A stretch of DNA of 64,000 nt from Methylobacterium sp. CB376 (GTDB lineage Bacteria; Pseudomonadota; Alphaproteobacteria; Rhizobiales; Beijerinckiaceae): the NCBI RefSeq assembly GCF_029714205.1, contig NZ_CP121648.1, positions 2,108,001-2,172,000 of the forward strand, in the 5' to 3' direction. The notes under the pieces were generated by a model that was not told the DNA's origin, made no database searches, and saw only the letters and a program-made list of their open reading frames with translations. The position numbers and the translations under genes are program-made. Positions 53,136 to 62,852 of the stretch are shown one piece after another; position 1 is the first letter of the stretch; each line of letters starts with the position of its first letter.

Positions 53136-53519
53136 GCATCCTCGCTTGGTCCAGGCCGGATCAAGCTGATGCTGTGCGGTTTGTTCCGCCGAGATGACAC
53201 AGCGCAATCCAGCACGGTCGAGCATGGACGTGTCCGACTAGAGGCAACTGTCTATATAATTGAGGAACGTCTGATCAGACTCTCAGCTTTTTTAATTGGT
53301 TTACAACAGGCTGATCCTGCTTGCTGTCGCGTTCAGCCTTGAGTTCACCTGTCCTGACGCCACGCCGATCAGGTGATGGCGTCCGGTTCGGCACCCTCGA
53401 CGCAATCACCACCGCTGGCTCGGGCTGCTGACGCTGACCGAGGCCGGGCGGGCCGCGGTTGGAGTTGCCGCATGACCCGCCCCCTCGCGATTGACAGCCT
53501 CGCGAACCATCAACGATCT
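53136..53519. other. Intergenic stretch
   Basis: Contains an AT-richer piece (53240-53310), likely the hydrolase promoter region. A short plus frame ending 53472 (LLTLTEAGRAAVGVAA) resembles the end of a lost winged-helix gene. Otherwise nothing. Confidence 0.35.
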
Positions 53520-53771
53520 TCAGTGAAGCATGAAGGTTCGCATCTCGTAGATGCGAAAAAGCTGCCAGATCATCTCGGCAACTGTCTGCACCATATTGAA
53601 ATGCTCTTCTTCGCTACCCCCCTTAAAATCGAGGGCAAAGCCCGGGCTATCCTTCCCGCCTGGTGAAGGAGTGAACCGAAACCCGACAACGCACGCCCCA
53701 CCGGGGCTGCTGCGGGCTTCCGCCAGGATGAGGGCTTCGATCTGAGCTCGGGACCTCGGCAACCGTTGCAT
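53520..53771 (-). CDS. Family B small protein, copy 2
   Basis: 83 aa from ATG 53771: MQRLPRSRAQIEALILAEAR, GGACVVGFRFTPSPGGKDSP, GFALDFKGGSEEEHFNMVQT, VAEMIWQLFRIYEMRTFMLH. Same length and layout as copy 1, more diverged. A longer start at 53828 adds unconserved residues. Confidence 0.65.
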   Translation of the reverse strand: MQRLPRSRAQIEALILAEARSSPGGACVVGFRFTPSPGGKDSPGFALDFKGGSEEEHFNMVQTVAEMIWQLFRIYEMRTFMLH

Positions 53772-53924
53772 GACGGGCTTTCCGACGGGAGCCAGGGTGT
53801 GCGCCTCCTTCGCAGAGGCGTCCCCCACATAGGTGAATCAGCAACATCGGCGACCTGTAAGGAGACAGCGCGACAAGCTGCCGACGTCCTTGTGATCGAC
53901 GGCCTCGCGGGCGGACCGCGGACC

Positions 53925-54194
53925 CTAACGCAGCGTGAACGACGTGACGTCGTACTCACGGCTGTAGTACCTCATCAGCTCGACGGCGAACCGTGCGAAG
54001 ACGCGACTTCCGTTCACGGAGGCGGTCGCCGTTCCTGTAGAAAATCCCGGGGACGCCTTACTCTCGGCATCACGGTCAAACCGGAGGAAGATCAGGTTTT
54101 CGCCGCCCGGGTGACCCCGGATCTGGTTCACGATCAGTTGCGCGACCTGCGCCCAGGTCTTCCGCTCACGCTTCTTCGAGACGCCCCCGACCAA
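53925..54194 (-). CDS. Family B small protein, copy 3
   Basis: 89 aa: KRERKTWAQVAQLIVNQIRG, HPGGENLIFLRFDRDAESKA, SPGFSTGTATASVNGSRVFA, VELMRYYSREYDVTSFTLR. Closest to copy 1. The start appears to be TTG 54194, with no ATG before the conserved region. It lies 153 bases upstream of copy 2 on the same strand. Confidence 0.65.
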   Translation of the reverse strand: MVGGVSKKRERKTWAQVAQLIVNQIRGHPGGENLIFLRFDRDAESKASPGFSTGTATASVNGSRVFARFAVELMRYYSREYDVTSFTLR

Positions 54195-54431
54195 CGTCCC
54201 ACCCTAGGCAGGAAGCAGACCGGCGTCTTTTACGTGGGAGGCGGAGCGAGCCGATGACCGCGGAATGATTTCAGCCTGGACGACGCGGCTGAGAGCTGTG
54301 GTTCGGGCTGAGAGCTATGGTTCGCGCGCGAGCCTCATGGGCGGACCGCCGCGGCGCGTAGACCACCCGGACTTCTGCAGCTTCAGCCAACTCGGCTTGC
54401 AGCAGGTTGGTCCGCTCGTGGTGGGGGATGG

Positions 54432-55859
54432 GGTCGTGTCCCCAGGCGTGGTGTAGCTTCGGCGTGGTCACCCCGATCACCGACTGGGGCCGGGACGATC
54501 AGGCTGCCAGGGTGGGCAGGCTGACGAGGGGATCATCGCCGATGGGGGCGATGCTTTCCAGGGTGATGGAGCGGGCGCGCTGGACGGCCCACTCGTCGTT
54601 CTGTTCGAGCAGGATCGCGCCAACAAGGCGCGTGATCGCGGCTTCGTTGGGGAAGATGCCGACCACCTCGGTGCGCCGCTTGATCTCGCCGTTGAGGCGC
54701 TCCAGCGGGTTCGTGGAGTGCAGCTTGACCCGATGCTGGGCGGGAAAGCCCATGTAGGCCAGCACGTCCGGTTCGGCCGCGTCCATCAGGGCGGCGAGTT
54801 TAGGGACCTTGGGCCGGAGTTGATCGGCCACGCGCCGCCACTGCTGACGGGCGGCCTCCGCGTCGTCCTGGGCGAAGGCGGTGGCGATGAAGGCCGACAC
54901 GACGCGCCGCCCGCTGCGGCCGGCGTGGGCCAGCACGGTCCTCATGAAGGGGACGCGGCACCTCTGCCAGGTGGCATTCATCACCTTGGCAACCGAGGCC
55001 TTGATGCCCTCGTGCGCGTCCGAGATCACAAGCCTCACGCCGCGCAGACCGCGCCGGGCGAGTTTCCGGAGGAAGTCGGTCCAGAAGGTCTCGGCCTCGG
55101 AGGGGCCAACGTCCATGCCGAGCACTTCTCTGCGCCCGTCGCTGTTCACGCCCACCGCCACGATCACCGCCACCGAGACGATACGACCGTCCTGGCGCAC
55201 CTTCACGGAGGTCGCGTCGATCCAGAGAGACGGCCACTCGCCTTCGATCGGCCGGTCAAGGAACGCGCCCACGCGCTCGTCGATCTCCTGGCAGAGCCGC
55301 GAGACTTGGCTCTTGGACACGCCGGTGCCGCCCATGGCTTGAACGAGATCATCGACCGAGCGGGTCGAGATGCCCTGGATGTACGCCTCCTGGATCACGG
55401 CGGTGAGTGCCTTCTCGGCCATGCGGCGCGGCTCCAGGAAAGCCGGGAAGTACGAGCCCTTGCGCAGCTTGGGGATGCGCAGCTCGACCGTGCCCGCCCG
55501 CGTCTGCCAGTCCCGGTCACGATAGCCGTTGCGCTGGACCAGCCGCTCGGCGCTCTTCTCGCCGTGGGCCGCCCCGGTCAGGCCGCCTACCTCCAGCTCC
55601 ATCAGCCGCTCGGCCGCAAAGCCGATCATCTCGCGCAGCAGGTCCGCGTCGGCGCTCTTCTCCAGCAGCCCGCGCAGGCTCATCATCTCGTCGGTCATCG
55701 GAGGTCTCTCGGGTTCGCGGTTGGTGCCAGCAACCCGACCCTACCCGGCAACCGCCGATGACCACCCCGCGAGAGATCCCGCCTGCTTCAGCGCTGTGAT
55801 GGGCGCGCAGGCGGGCTCTCTCGCTCCCGGCGAGCTACACCACCAGTAGGGACACGACC
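54432..55859 (-). mobile_element. IS256-family element, copy 3 (complete)
   Basis: About 1.43 kb with inverted ends GGTCGTGTCCCC and the inverse of GGTCGTGTCCCT, extended by the shared GTGGTGTAGCT. It carries an intact transposase and is the likely parent of copies 1 and 2. No exact 8-9 bp target duplication is visible (left TGGGGGATG, right GGTCTGCTG). Confidence 0.92.
54499..55698 (-). CDS. IS256-family transposase (complete)
   Basis: 399 aa, [20 protein letters not shown] to [10 protein letters not shown]. The mutator-type DDE core is complete: [28 protein letters not shown] and the C-terminal [20 protein letters not shown] with the catalytic Glu. It drives copy-paste transposition through a circular intermediate. 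Start ATG 55698 with a nearby GAGAGACCTCC. Confidence 0.95.
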   Translation of the reverse strand: MTDEMMSLRGLLEKSADADLLREMIGFAAERLMELEVGGLTGAAHGEKSAERLVQRNGYRDRDWQTRAGTVELRIPKLRKGSYFPAFLEPRRMAEKALTAVIQEAYIQGISTRSVDDLVQAMGGTGVSKSQVSRLCQEIDERVGAFLDRPIEGEWPSLWIDATSVKVRQDGRIVSVAVIVAVGVNSDGRREVLGMDVGPSEAETFWTDFLRKLARRGLRGVRLVISDAHEGIKASVAKVMNATWQRCRVPFMRTVLAHAGRSGRRVVSAFIATAFAQDDAEAARQQWRRVADQLRPKVPKLAALMDAAEPDVLAYMGFPAQHRVKLHSTNPLERLNGEIKRRTEVVGIFPNEAAITRLVGAILLEQNDEWAVQRARSITLESIAPIGDDPLVSLPTLAA

Positions 55860-55872
55860 GGTCTGCTGCCCT

Positions 55873-56895
55873 TCAGGTTTTCAGGACCAGGCAGGCACCA
55901 CCGGCTGTGCGGATCTTCCCGCAGAGTGCGGTCGCTTCCGCTTGGCTCTGGGCCGGAATGCGGACCCGGTAGAACGCCCCGCCGCCCCGGCTCAGCAGGC
56001 GCGTCCCGATGATCATCGGGCGAGCCTCCCCGATCACCTTGGCATAGGCGGAACGCGTGCGCACAAAGCTCTCGAGGGCCTGCTCCTTGGAGAAGTTGCC
56101 GGCCAGCTGAACGCCCCAGGGTCCCCACGGCGGCGGAGCTGGCGGGACGACAATGGGCTCAAGAGCAAGGGGCGAGGCACGTTCGGGGCGTGACGGGACA
56201 CGCAGCCCCGCGGTGACTTGTGCGCAGCTCGGACCCGTCTCCGCTCCCCGCCCGGCTGCCGCCAGAGCGGCTGAGGGGGCGGCGCGCTTCGCCCCGCCAG
56301 TCTCCGCTGCCTTGCCCACCGCGCGAGTGTTGCCCGCGTCCCCGGGAGAGGTCGCACCAGATATCTCACCGGTGAGCGTATCGGGTCTCGCCATTGCCGG
56401 GGCACGCCACTCCTCCACTGCTCTGCCCGTGACCGCGTGGACGTAGGCCCGCGTCTCGGCGGGGAGGCTGCCCGAGCCAGCAAGCCAATTGGCCACACGG
56501 GTTGGGCCGCCGTTGTAGGCGGCGGCAGCAAGGCCAAGGTTGCCGAACCGCTTGCGCAGATCGGCCAGGAGATGCGCCGCGTGCGGGATGGCCTGCTCCG
56601 GGTCAAAGGGGTCAGAGAGGCCGCGCTCGCGCGAGGTGCCGGGCATGAACTGGGCCACACCCTGCGCGCCCGCTGAACTAGTGGCGCTGGTCCGGAAGCC
56701 GCTCTCCCTCCAGATCAGGCGGGTGAGAAAGGGCACCGGCAGCCCTCTGGCTCTGGCGGAGCTCTCGATGAGACGGCAGAGCGCCTGCCCGACCGTCTCC
56801 ATCGTGGCCGTACTCGGAGCGGATCGCACTGGTGCGGCGGCCAGCGACGCCCCGATCACGCCGGTCAGGAGTACGCGCGCAAGCTTCTCGATCAC
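55873..56895 (-). CDS. Secreted lytic transglycosylase with C-terminal SPOR-like domain
   Basis: 340 aa from GTG 56895, with signal peptide MIEKLARVLLTGVIGASLAA. The SLT domain follows: LTRLIWRESGFRTSATSSAG (catalytic Glu in RESGF), AQGVAQFMPGT, AAAAYNGGPTRVANWL. A Pro/Ala linker leads to a SPOR-like end (WGVQLAGNFSKEQALESF, YRVRIPAQSQAEATALCGKI). It cleaves peptidoglycan glycan strands in the periplasm. IS256 copy 3 ends only 13 bases after its stop. Coupled to the upstream gene by GTGA overlap. Confidence 0.88.
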   Translation of the reverse strand: MIEKLARVLLTGVIGASLAAAPVRSAPSTATMETVGQALCRLIESSARARGLPVPFLTRLIWRESGFRTSATSSAGAQGVAQFMPGTSRERGLSDPFDPEQAIPHAAHLLADLRKRFGNLGLAAAAYNGGPTRVANWLAGSGSLPAETRAYVHAVTGRAVEEWRAPAMARPDTLTGEISGATSPGDAGNTRAVGKAAETGGAKRAAPSAALAAAGRGAETGPSCAQVTAGLRVPSRPERASPLALEPIVVPPAPPPWGPWGVQLAGNFSKEQALESFVRTRSAYAKVIGEARPMIIGTRLLSRGGGAFYRVRIPAQSQAEATALCGKIRTAGGACLVLKT

Positions 56896-57176
56896 GCAGC
56901 CGGTTCTAGCTGCTGAAGGCCGGAGTTCAACATCGGACCAATGCCCGAGGCGATGCGATACCTGGCTCCTACGATCATCGGAACACCGGAGGAGGGCGGC
57001 TGCCCCTGGATCATGCTTGTCTGCTCACATGGGAGTAGAGCTGAACAGTTGGCCGGAGTACCGGACGGAGCACCGCTCCGCCCGAGATCGGCGTCGTTGA
57101 TCCCCACCTCGACGGCCCAGCACGGGTCAGAACCGGCCGTGATCAACTCGCCGAAGCTGATCGTCAGAAGGCGCAC
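56892..57176 (-). CDS. Hypothetical 94-aa protein coupled to the transglycosylase
   Basis: VRLLTISFGELITAGSDPCW, PCEQTSMIQGQPPSSGVPMI, RYRIASGIGPMLNSGLQQ. Soluble, with three Cys. GTG 57176 start; its TGA overlaps the transglycosylase start, which supports real translation. Family unknown. Confidence 0.5.
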   Translation of the reverse strand: MRLLTISFGELITAGSDPCWAVEVGINDADLGRSGAPSGTPANCSALLPCEQTSMIQGQPPSSGVPMIVGARYRIASGIGPMLNSGLQQLEPAA

Positions 57177-57199
57177 CGACGCCCGTGGTGCGGCCGTGA

Positions 57200-58204
57200 C
57201 TACAACCACCCGAACTTGCGGAAGCGCTGGTAGAGCACCCCGCACACCAGTACGATCGCGCAGAGCACGATGAAGTAGCCGTATTGCAGCTCCAGCTCTG
57301 GCATGTTCTTGAAGTTCATGCCGTAGATGCCCGCCACGGCGGTCGGTACTGCCAGGATGGCAGCCCAAGCGGCGAGGCGCCGCGCGATGTGGGTCTGCTG
57401 CGTCTGGCCGATCATCAGGCTCGCCTCGAAGGCGAAGGCCAGCACCTCGCGCAGGCCGTCGATCTCCTCCTGCACGCGCCGGATGTGGTCGGACACGTCG
57501 CGGAAGAGCACCTGCATGTGGGCGTCGATCGCCAGCGTCTCGGCGTGTTCGAGCTTGCGGCAGACTTCCACCAGAGGGACGACGGCATTGCGCAGGCGCA
57601 GGAGGTCGCGGCGCAGCATGTAGAGGCGCTCGATCTCCGCCTGCTGCAGCTCGCGGGCGAGCACGACGTCCTCGATCGCCTCGACCTCGTCGTGGATCGT
57701 CTGGATCACGGGGCCGTAATCGTCCACGATGTAGTCGAGGATGGCGTAGAGCATGTAGTGCTCGCCCTGAGCGAGCGTGGTCGGGCAGGCTTCGCAGCGC
57801 TGGCGCACGGCGGCGTAGGAGGTCGAGGCGCCGTGCCGGACCGTCACCACGTAGCCGCGCCCAAGGAAGACGTGTGTCTCCCCGAAGGCGATGCGGCCCT
57901 CGACGAGCTGAGCGGTACGCGCCACCACGAACAGTCCGGTATCGTACTGCTCCGCCTTCGGGCGCTGGTGGGCGTTGCCCGCATCCTCGATCGCGAGAGG
58001 ATGCAGGTTGAACTGCGCCTGCACCTCTCTCAGGAGCGCGTCGGAGGGCTCGTAGAGCCCGATCCAGACGATGTGGCCGGGCTTGCGCGCCCAGGCCCCG
58101 GCTTCCACCACGGTGGTCTCGGCGATGCGGCGGCCTGCCGCATAGACGCCGGCTGCGACGACGCCCGGGGTCGGTGCGGGAGGCGGTGGAGTGGGAGCGA
58201 GCAT
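57200..58204 (-). CDS. corA: CorA-family divalent metal channel
   Basis: 334 aa from ATG 58204. The long cytoplasmic N-domain (IVWIGLYEPSDALLREVQAQ, VVTVRHG) and stalk helix lead to two C-terminal membrane helices with the pore motif GMN (IYGMNFKNMPE) near residue 295. CorA pentamers import Mg2+ and sometimes Co2+ or Ni2+. Family length is normal. An in-frame ATG at 58222 would add six residues. Complete and chromosome-like. Confidence 0.93.
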   Translation of the reverse strand: MLAPTPPPPAPTPGVVAAGVYAAGRRIAETTVVEAGAWARKPGHIVWIGLYEPSDALLREVQAQFNLHPLAIEDAGNAHQRPKAEQYDTGLFVVARTAQLVEGRIAFGETHVFLGRGYVVTVRHGASTSYAAVRQRCEACPTTLAQGEHYMLYAILDYIVDDYGPVIQTIHDEVEAIEDVVLARELQQAEIERLYMLRRDLLRLRNAVVPLVEVCRKLEHAETLAIDAHMQVLFRDVSDHIRRVQEEIDGLREVLAFAFEASLMIGQTQQTHIARRLAAWAAILAVPTAVAGIYGMNFKNMPELELQYGYFIVLCAIVLVCGVLYQRFRKFGWL

Positions 58205-58649
58205 GGCGTGTCCCCCAGACAATTGCCGGCTCGAAGTTGCGCCCGAGCGGTCTCGCGGCGCAACCGGAGTTCGCGAGACGACGGCGCCACCTGCACTCGG
58301 TCGCAGGCTGGCCTGTCCAAAAAACGACCGTTTTCCTTACATAGAGGGGATGAGGGTGCCGACGGCCTACTCGCTCGAGAGCACGGGCCGGCAGCTGTCG
58401 GCAAACCGTGTCAGGAAAACATCCACGTCTCTGATGCCACCACGGTTGCAGGCGCCTACGCGCGCGTGGGGCACCCACGCTACATGTTGCCACCCCTCGC
58501 TGGGAGGCGAAGCGCTCGATCCAGGCGTGGCATCATGGGCACGCGCCGGCGGAAGAGCGGCAACTCAGCTTGACGAACAGAAAGAGAACAAGTATGGCCC
58601 CGCTATAGCCCGCTCCCCTATGGAGCCGTGGTCCGGGTGACTAACCAGG
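58205..58649. other. Intergenic stretch
   Basis: No convincing gene between corA and the dioxygenase-like gene. AT content rises near 58330-58400, where the corA promoter may lie. Confidence 0.4.
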
Positions 58650-60020
58650 TCAGGTCCGGGCGACCGCGCAACAAGCCGGACGGCACCGGCCAGCAAGCGG
58701 CCTCCGGGCCGCAGGAGTGGGACTGGGTCGCCCCGACCCCACGGACAGCCGGGTCGCTGATCGATGGCCCCCCGGCTCGCTCCGCGTCAGACCTCCTCGG
58801 AGGTGAAGCGGCGAGTAAAGGCCGACCGCCTGACCGCGGCCTCCCCGACAGGGTTTCGTCCATTGCTCCGTGACCGGCTCGTACGGCGGCTCCGGCCCGT
58901 CAGGTCTGTCAGGCTTCGCCCCACACAGGCGAAGCCATCCCCTCTCCCCAGCCCACCATCCCATCAGGGATGGACAGATCGACCACTGGCAGAACCGGGT
59001 CGCCGGCGCGAACTCGACCGCCGTTCCGCCACTGGCTCCGAATGACGCCGACCCGCCCCCCAGCGCCAGCAAGCTCCAGAACAGGGGGATCTTGCGGCGC
59101 CGGAGGAGAGGTAGAGACCACGGATCGAGCCCGACGAAGGGCAGGAACGGGTTGCGGCGGTTGGCGGCGTAGATCTCGATGCGGACGCCTGGACGGACCG
59201 TTGCGCCCCGGGCGTGGAAGCCGCACGTGTCGCCCACCACCAGGGTGTTGCCCGGGACCGCGAACTTGACGGGGGCCGAGAGGCCCAGACGGGGCAGCTC
59301 CTCCGGGCGGATCCGGAATGCGCCGCCCCCTCCCGCCTTGGTTGGATCACAGGCCTCCACGCTCTTGCGCCGCTCCCAGGCAAGGCGCCGCTTCGAGCGG
59401 GTGGCCGAGCCGCGCACATAGGTGAAGGGACCCTCATCCTCCGGCACGTCGTGCAGGAACAGCCACGCCTTCATGGTTGGATGAAACGTGTCCATGTGGA
59501 GGTCGAGCTGTGGATCGGCTTGTGAGCCGTCGAGCTGGGAGAAGATCGTCTGGATATAAACCTCCGGCTCCACGTCGAAGCTCGCCACGTAGCGCAGCCG
59601 ACCCTGGAAGCCGGGCATTTCGAGGAGCCGCCGGCAGGCCGGGAGTTGGCGCAGGGTTGCCAGGGTCAGCGGGACGCGTCGCGTGACGGCGTCTCCCTCG
59701 CGAAACTGTCTGGCGGGGAGTGCGACCGAGGTGACCTCCTGCACGAGGTCGGCGAAGTGCCCCGGTTCGAGGAAGTCGCGCACCTCGAGGTAGCCCTGCT
59801 CATCGAGCTGCCGCTGGTCCTCCGCGCTCACCAGCGAGGCCAGGCGCCGTCGTCTCCGCGCCGTGAGGGCGGTGGCCGTGTTGACGCGCCAGACGTGCAG
59901 CCCGCGGCGGTTCAAGGAAGCACTGCCGAGGATCGGATTGCTTCGGAAAGATTTTGCCCCGGTGAGCACCTGGATGGCGTGGATCGGAGCCAGGAGGAGG
60001 CGCGAAACTGTAGCAGCCAT
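58650..60020 (-). CDS. Phytanoyl-CoA dioxygenase-like protein, extended C-terminus
   Basis: 456 aa from ATG 60020. Residues 1-330 fit a PhyH-type Fe(II)/2OG oxygenase: DQRQLDEQGYLEVRDFLEPG, metal pair in LHMDTFHPTMKAWLFLHDV, later GNTLVVGDTCGFHARG (distal His) and VRIEIYAANRRNPFLPFVG. After SLLALGGGSASFG about 125 residues follow without domain character (GGTAVEFAPATRFCQW ... PLAGRCRPACC). They probably come from a lost stop or a shift near 59000. An in-frame extension to 60167 is less likely. Confidence 0.75.
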   Translation of the reverse strand: MAATVSRLLLAPIHAIQVLTGAKSFRSNPILGSASLNRRGLHVWRVNTATALTARRRRRLASLVSAEDQRQLDEQGYLEVRDFLEPGHFADLVQEVTSVALPARQFREGDAVTRRVPLTLATLRQLPACRRLLEMPGFQGRLRYVASFDVEPEVYIQTIFSQLDGSQADPQLDLHMDTFHPTMKAWLFLHDVPEDEGPFTYVRGSATRSKRRLAWERRKSVEACDPTKAGGGGAFRIRPEELPRLGLSAPVKFAVPGNTLVVGDTCGFHARGATVRPGVRIEIYAANRRNPFLPFVGLDPWSLPLLRRRKIPLFWSLLALGGGSASFGASGGTAVEFAPATRFCQWSICPSLMGWWAGERGWLRLCGAKPDRPDGPEPPYEPVTEQWTKPCRGGRGQAVGLYSPLHLRGGLTRSEPGGHRSATRLSVGSGRPSPTPAARRPLAGRCRPACCAVART

Positions 60021-60440
60021 GTTCGTCACGAAAGTTGCCCAGTGGCAGGCTTGAGCGCCCAGGGCGGCATAATAATGGCGTGAAGGCGCCGTGAACGTAC
60101 TAACGATACGATGTTTCAGGCTTGCAACTGACCACATCCCATGTAGATAGATATTAACATACGTCATAAGCCCTACAGCTCAACGATTAACATGTGTCGC
60201 GAATTGCAGCCGTAGAGCCTACTCGGCCGGATTAGGGGCTCCGTCGCGATCTCGGCGAGGACGCACCGCTCAAGCTTGCCACGGCGTTCGGCATGATAGG
60301 CGGCCTTGGTTGTAGCTCCCGCTCTCAGCAAGGGGGAACGCACTTGGGCAAAATCACCGCAACACTCGTCCAAACGGACGGGTCCGGAGTTTCTCGCGCG
60401 GACCGCACTTGGCAGCTGCGTCCATGCGTGAGGTAGGACA
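60021..60440. other. Divergent intergenic region
   Basis: An AT-rich segment (60090-60180) lies upstream of the dioxygenase-like gene, and CGTGAGGTAGG lies before the secreted protein at 60441. Promoters for both are expected here; no gene is seen. Confidence 0.5.
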
Positions 60441-60821
60441 ATGAACAAGTGTGTACGGACTACTCTGAGTGCCGCCGTGCTCGGAAGCGGGGTGCTCCTG
60501 GGCATCGCGTCTGCTCAGGCCATGGGGTATGGCTATGGCGAGTTCGACGCGCCCGAGACCGTCGTAACGCGCCGGACCATCGTCGAGCGGCAGGTTGTTG
60601 CCCCACCTCGGCGCGTCGTGCGGGAGGTGATCGTGGAGCGGCCAGTGATCCGCCCCCACCGTGTTGTCCGTAAGGTCGTGGTCGAGCGCCCGGTCGTGTA
60701 CCGGCCCCGGCGCATCGTTCGCGAGGTCGTGGTCGAGCGGGACGGCTTCTATGGGCCGCGCCGGTTCGGACCACGACCGGTTGGCTACGGCTACGGCCCG
60801 GCCTTCGACGCGTACGATTGA
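60441..60821 (+). CDS. Secreted repeat protein rich in RRxVREVxVER units
   Basis: 126 aa. Signal peptide MNKCVRTTLSAAVLGSGVLL ends at AQA. The mature part has four imperfect repeats (RRTIVERQVVAPP, RRVVREVIVERPVI, HRVVRKVVVERPVV, RRIVREVVVERDGF), then a Gly/Tyr-rich end. Alternating Arg/Val strands suggest a cell-envelope protein. A strong terminator follows. Function unknown. Confidence 0.75.
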   Translation: MNKCVRTTLSAAVLGSGVLLGIASAQAMGYGYGEFDAPETVVTRRTIVERQVVAPPRRVVREVIVERPVIRPHRVVRKVVVERPVVYRPRRIVREVVVERDGFYGPRRFGPRPVGYGYGPAFDAYD

Positions 60822-60839
60822 GGGCTGGCGCTACACCGA

Positions 60840-60866
60840 GGCCGGCCCCCGCTGACGGGGCCGGCC
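60840..60866 (+). terminator. Terminator-like hairpin
   Basis: GGCCGGCCCC / GGGGCCGGCC, 10-bp perfect stem, 7-base loop, 18 bases after the stop. U-run absent. Confidence 0.7.
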
Positions 60867-60998
60867 GCTCAGTCCTGCGAGGGCGGCGGGCCCTGGGCCG
60901 CGAGTTGGGTGTCCTCGCGATCCTGGTCGCGCACCAGCCAGCGCACGGCTCCGAGCGCCAGCGTTGCGGGTTGAGGTGCCGGCCGGAGAAGCGCCCTA

Positions 60999-62108
60999 AT
61001 GCGATCTATCCTTCTCGCCACTGCCACGCTCGTGGTGACTTCCCTCCCTGTTGCGGGTCAACCAGCGCAGCGCCTCAGAACAGAGAAGGCCGAGATCATC
61101 GTCGAAACCGTCGCGGGCGGTCTCAACCATCCCTGGGGTCTCGCCTTCCTGCCGGATGGACGCATGTTGGTCACCGAAAAGCCGGGGCGCCTGCGCATCG
61201 TCTCGGCCGAAGGGGAGATCTCACCTCCGATCGCCAAGACGCCGCAGCCGTCCATTCAGTTTTTGGACGTAGCACTCGATCCCAATTTCTCTGAGAACCA
61301 GCTCGTTTACCTTACGTATGTCGAGCCGCGTGGGGGCGGCTTGGCCACGGCGGCAGGACGTGGGCGGCTCAGCACGACCGGTACGACTTTGGAGGGCTTC
61401 GAGGTCATCTTTCGGCAGCAGCCGGCCTCGCCGATCGAGGATCACTTCGGATCGCGCCTCGCCTTCACGCCCGACAGCAAGCTCTTCATCTCGACAGGAG
61501 ACCGTGACGAGCCTGACTCGGCTCAGGATCTCTCCACCCACATGGGCAAGCTCGTCCGCGTCAACCGGGACGGCTCCGTGCCGGCCGACAACCCATTCGT
61601 GCATCGTGCAGGAGTTCGGCCAGAGATCTGGTCCTACGGCCATCGAAACATCGAGGGCCTCGCCGTCCAGCCGGGTACAGGCGTCCTCTGGGCGGGGGAG
61701 TTCGGGCCGACCGGCGGAGATGAAATCAACATTCCCAAGCCGGGCGGCAACTACGGTTGGCCCTTAGTGAGCTGGGGTGATCACACGGATGGGCGCGTGA
61801 TCCCGCGGCCGCCGACCCGGCCTGACCTGACGGACGCCATTTATCACTGGACACCATCGGTCTCGTTCTCTGGGATGACGTTCTACACGGGGGCTGCGTT
61901 TCCGGCCTGGCATGGAAACCTGCTGCTGGCTGGACTGGCTTCACAGGCCTTGATCCGTCTGACGCTCGCCGGGGCACGTGTCACTGGGGAGGAGCGCATC
62001 CCGATGGACGCACGCATCCGGCATGTTGCCCAAGGACGGGATGGCCTTCTCTACCTTCTGACCGACGAGGACCAGGGGCGGATCCTACGTTTCAAGCCGG
62101 GCGGCTAA
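60999..62108 (+). CDS. PQQ-type soluble aldose/glucose dehydrogenase family protein
   Basis: 369 aa. Signal peptide MRSILLATATLVVTSLPVAG, so periplasmic. Six-bladed propeller of the GSDH family: GGLNHPWGLAFLPDGRMLVT, IEDHFGSRLAFTPDSKLFIS, TGDRDEPDSAQDLSTHMGKL, IWSYGHRNIEGLAVQP, AGEFGPTGGDEINIPKPGGN. These match the PQQ- and Ca2+-binding positions of YliI/Asd-like dehydrogenases that oxidise aldoses and pass electrons to the respiratory chain. Complete; PQQ genes are not in the window. Confidence 0.92.
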   Translation: MRSILLATATLVVTSLPVAGQPAQRLRTEKAEIIVETVAGGLNHPWGLAFLPDGRMLVTEKPGRLRIVSAEGEISPPIAKTPQPSIQFLDVALDPNFSENQLVYLTYVEPRGGGLATAAGRGRLSTTGTTLEGFEVIFRQQPASPIEDHFGSRLAFTPDSKLFISTGDRDEPDSAQDLSTHMGKLVRVNRDGSVPADNPFVHRAGVRPEIWSYGHRNIEGLAVQPGTGVLWAGEFGPTGGDEINIPKPGGNYGWPLVSWGDHTDGRVIPRPPTRPDLTDAIYHWTPSVSFSGMTFYTGAAFPAWHGNLLLAGLASQALIRLTLAGARVTGEERIPMDARIRHVAQGRDGLLYLLTDEDQGRILRFKPGG

Positions 62109-62535
62109 AACTCAGCTTCGACTGTTAGGGTATACCCTCGCGAGCATGCCGCCAGTACATGGCCGTGCCCGCAAGACGGTGGCCCGGCTAGCCTGAAGAC
62201 CGGCCGTCCATCGCACCGCCTCTGGCCAGGAACGATCATCGGCGCGATGGAGACGGTCGGGGAATGCTGACCGTATCGCATCCTGTCATCGAGCACCCCG
62301 TCCTCCGGCTTGGGCCGGAGACCCCGTACTCTCAGCGGCCCGCCACGCCAGCTGCCTGCAATCCGGATGATTTCATCACCATTTCCCTTCCATGGTCCGC
62401 CGATCAGTTCGGGCGCAGACGGCTGAGAGACTGAGCGTGCTGTTGCCCCACATGGGAGCGGAGCCGTGTCTTAGTAGTGCATGCAGCGCAGCGGGATTAA
62501 CCTGATCCTCCCCTGATTTCGCGGACACGGGGAGT
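62109..62535. other. Intergenic stretch
   Basis: No gene or repeat that I can support. It ends at the IS3 scrap. Confidence 0.4.
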
Positions 62536-62815
62536 TTAGCTCGCGGTCCGTTCGGCTTGCTCGGGCGTGAGATAACCGAGTGCCGAGTGGATGCGCTGCC
62601 GATTGTAGTAGCCCTCGATGTAAGCGAACAGGTCGCGGCGCGCCTCATCCCGGGTCGCCCATCGTCGCTGATGGACGAGCTCGACCTTGAGGGTGTGGAA
62701 GAAGCTCTCCATCGGGGCATTACCGTAGCAGCAGGCCGTCCGGCTCATGGACGGCCTGGCCGCCATGCCGGCGAGCTGCCTCCGGTAGGCCTCGGCCGCG
62801 TAGTGGGTGGATTCA
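62536..62815 (-). pseudogene. IS3-family transposase (OrfB), C-terminal scrap
   Basis: About 92 residues: YAAEAYRRQLAGMAARPSMS, GNAPMESFFHTLKVELVHQR (catalytic Glu), DLFAYIEGYYNRQRIHSALG, then the end YLTPEQAERTAS. The first two catalytic Asp and OrfA are absent. It borders the IS30 gene. Confidence 0.88.
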
Positions 62816-62852
62816 AGTGGTCGTCGCAACGGCTTGGCGGAGGGCGGTTGTG

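Noticed and set aside
52653..53342. 229-codon plus-strand frame opposite the alpha/beta hydrolase
   Set aside because: Shadow frame; the minus strand has a full Ser-Asp-His hydrolase.
57284..58573. 429-codon plus-strand frame opposite corA
   Set aside because: Shadow frame rich in His/Arg/Ala; corA with its GMN motif is certain on the other strand.
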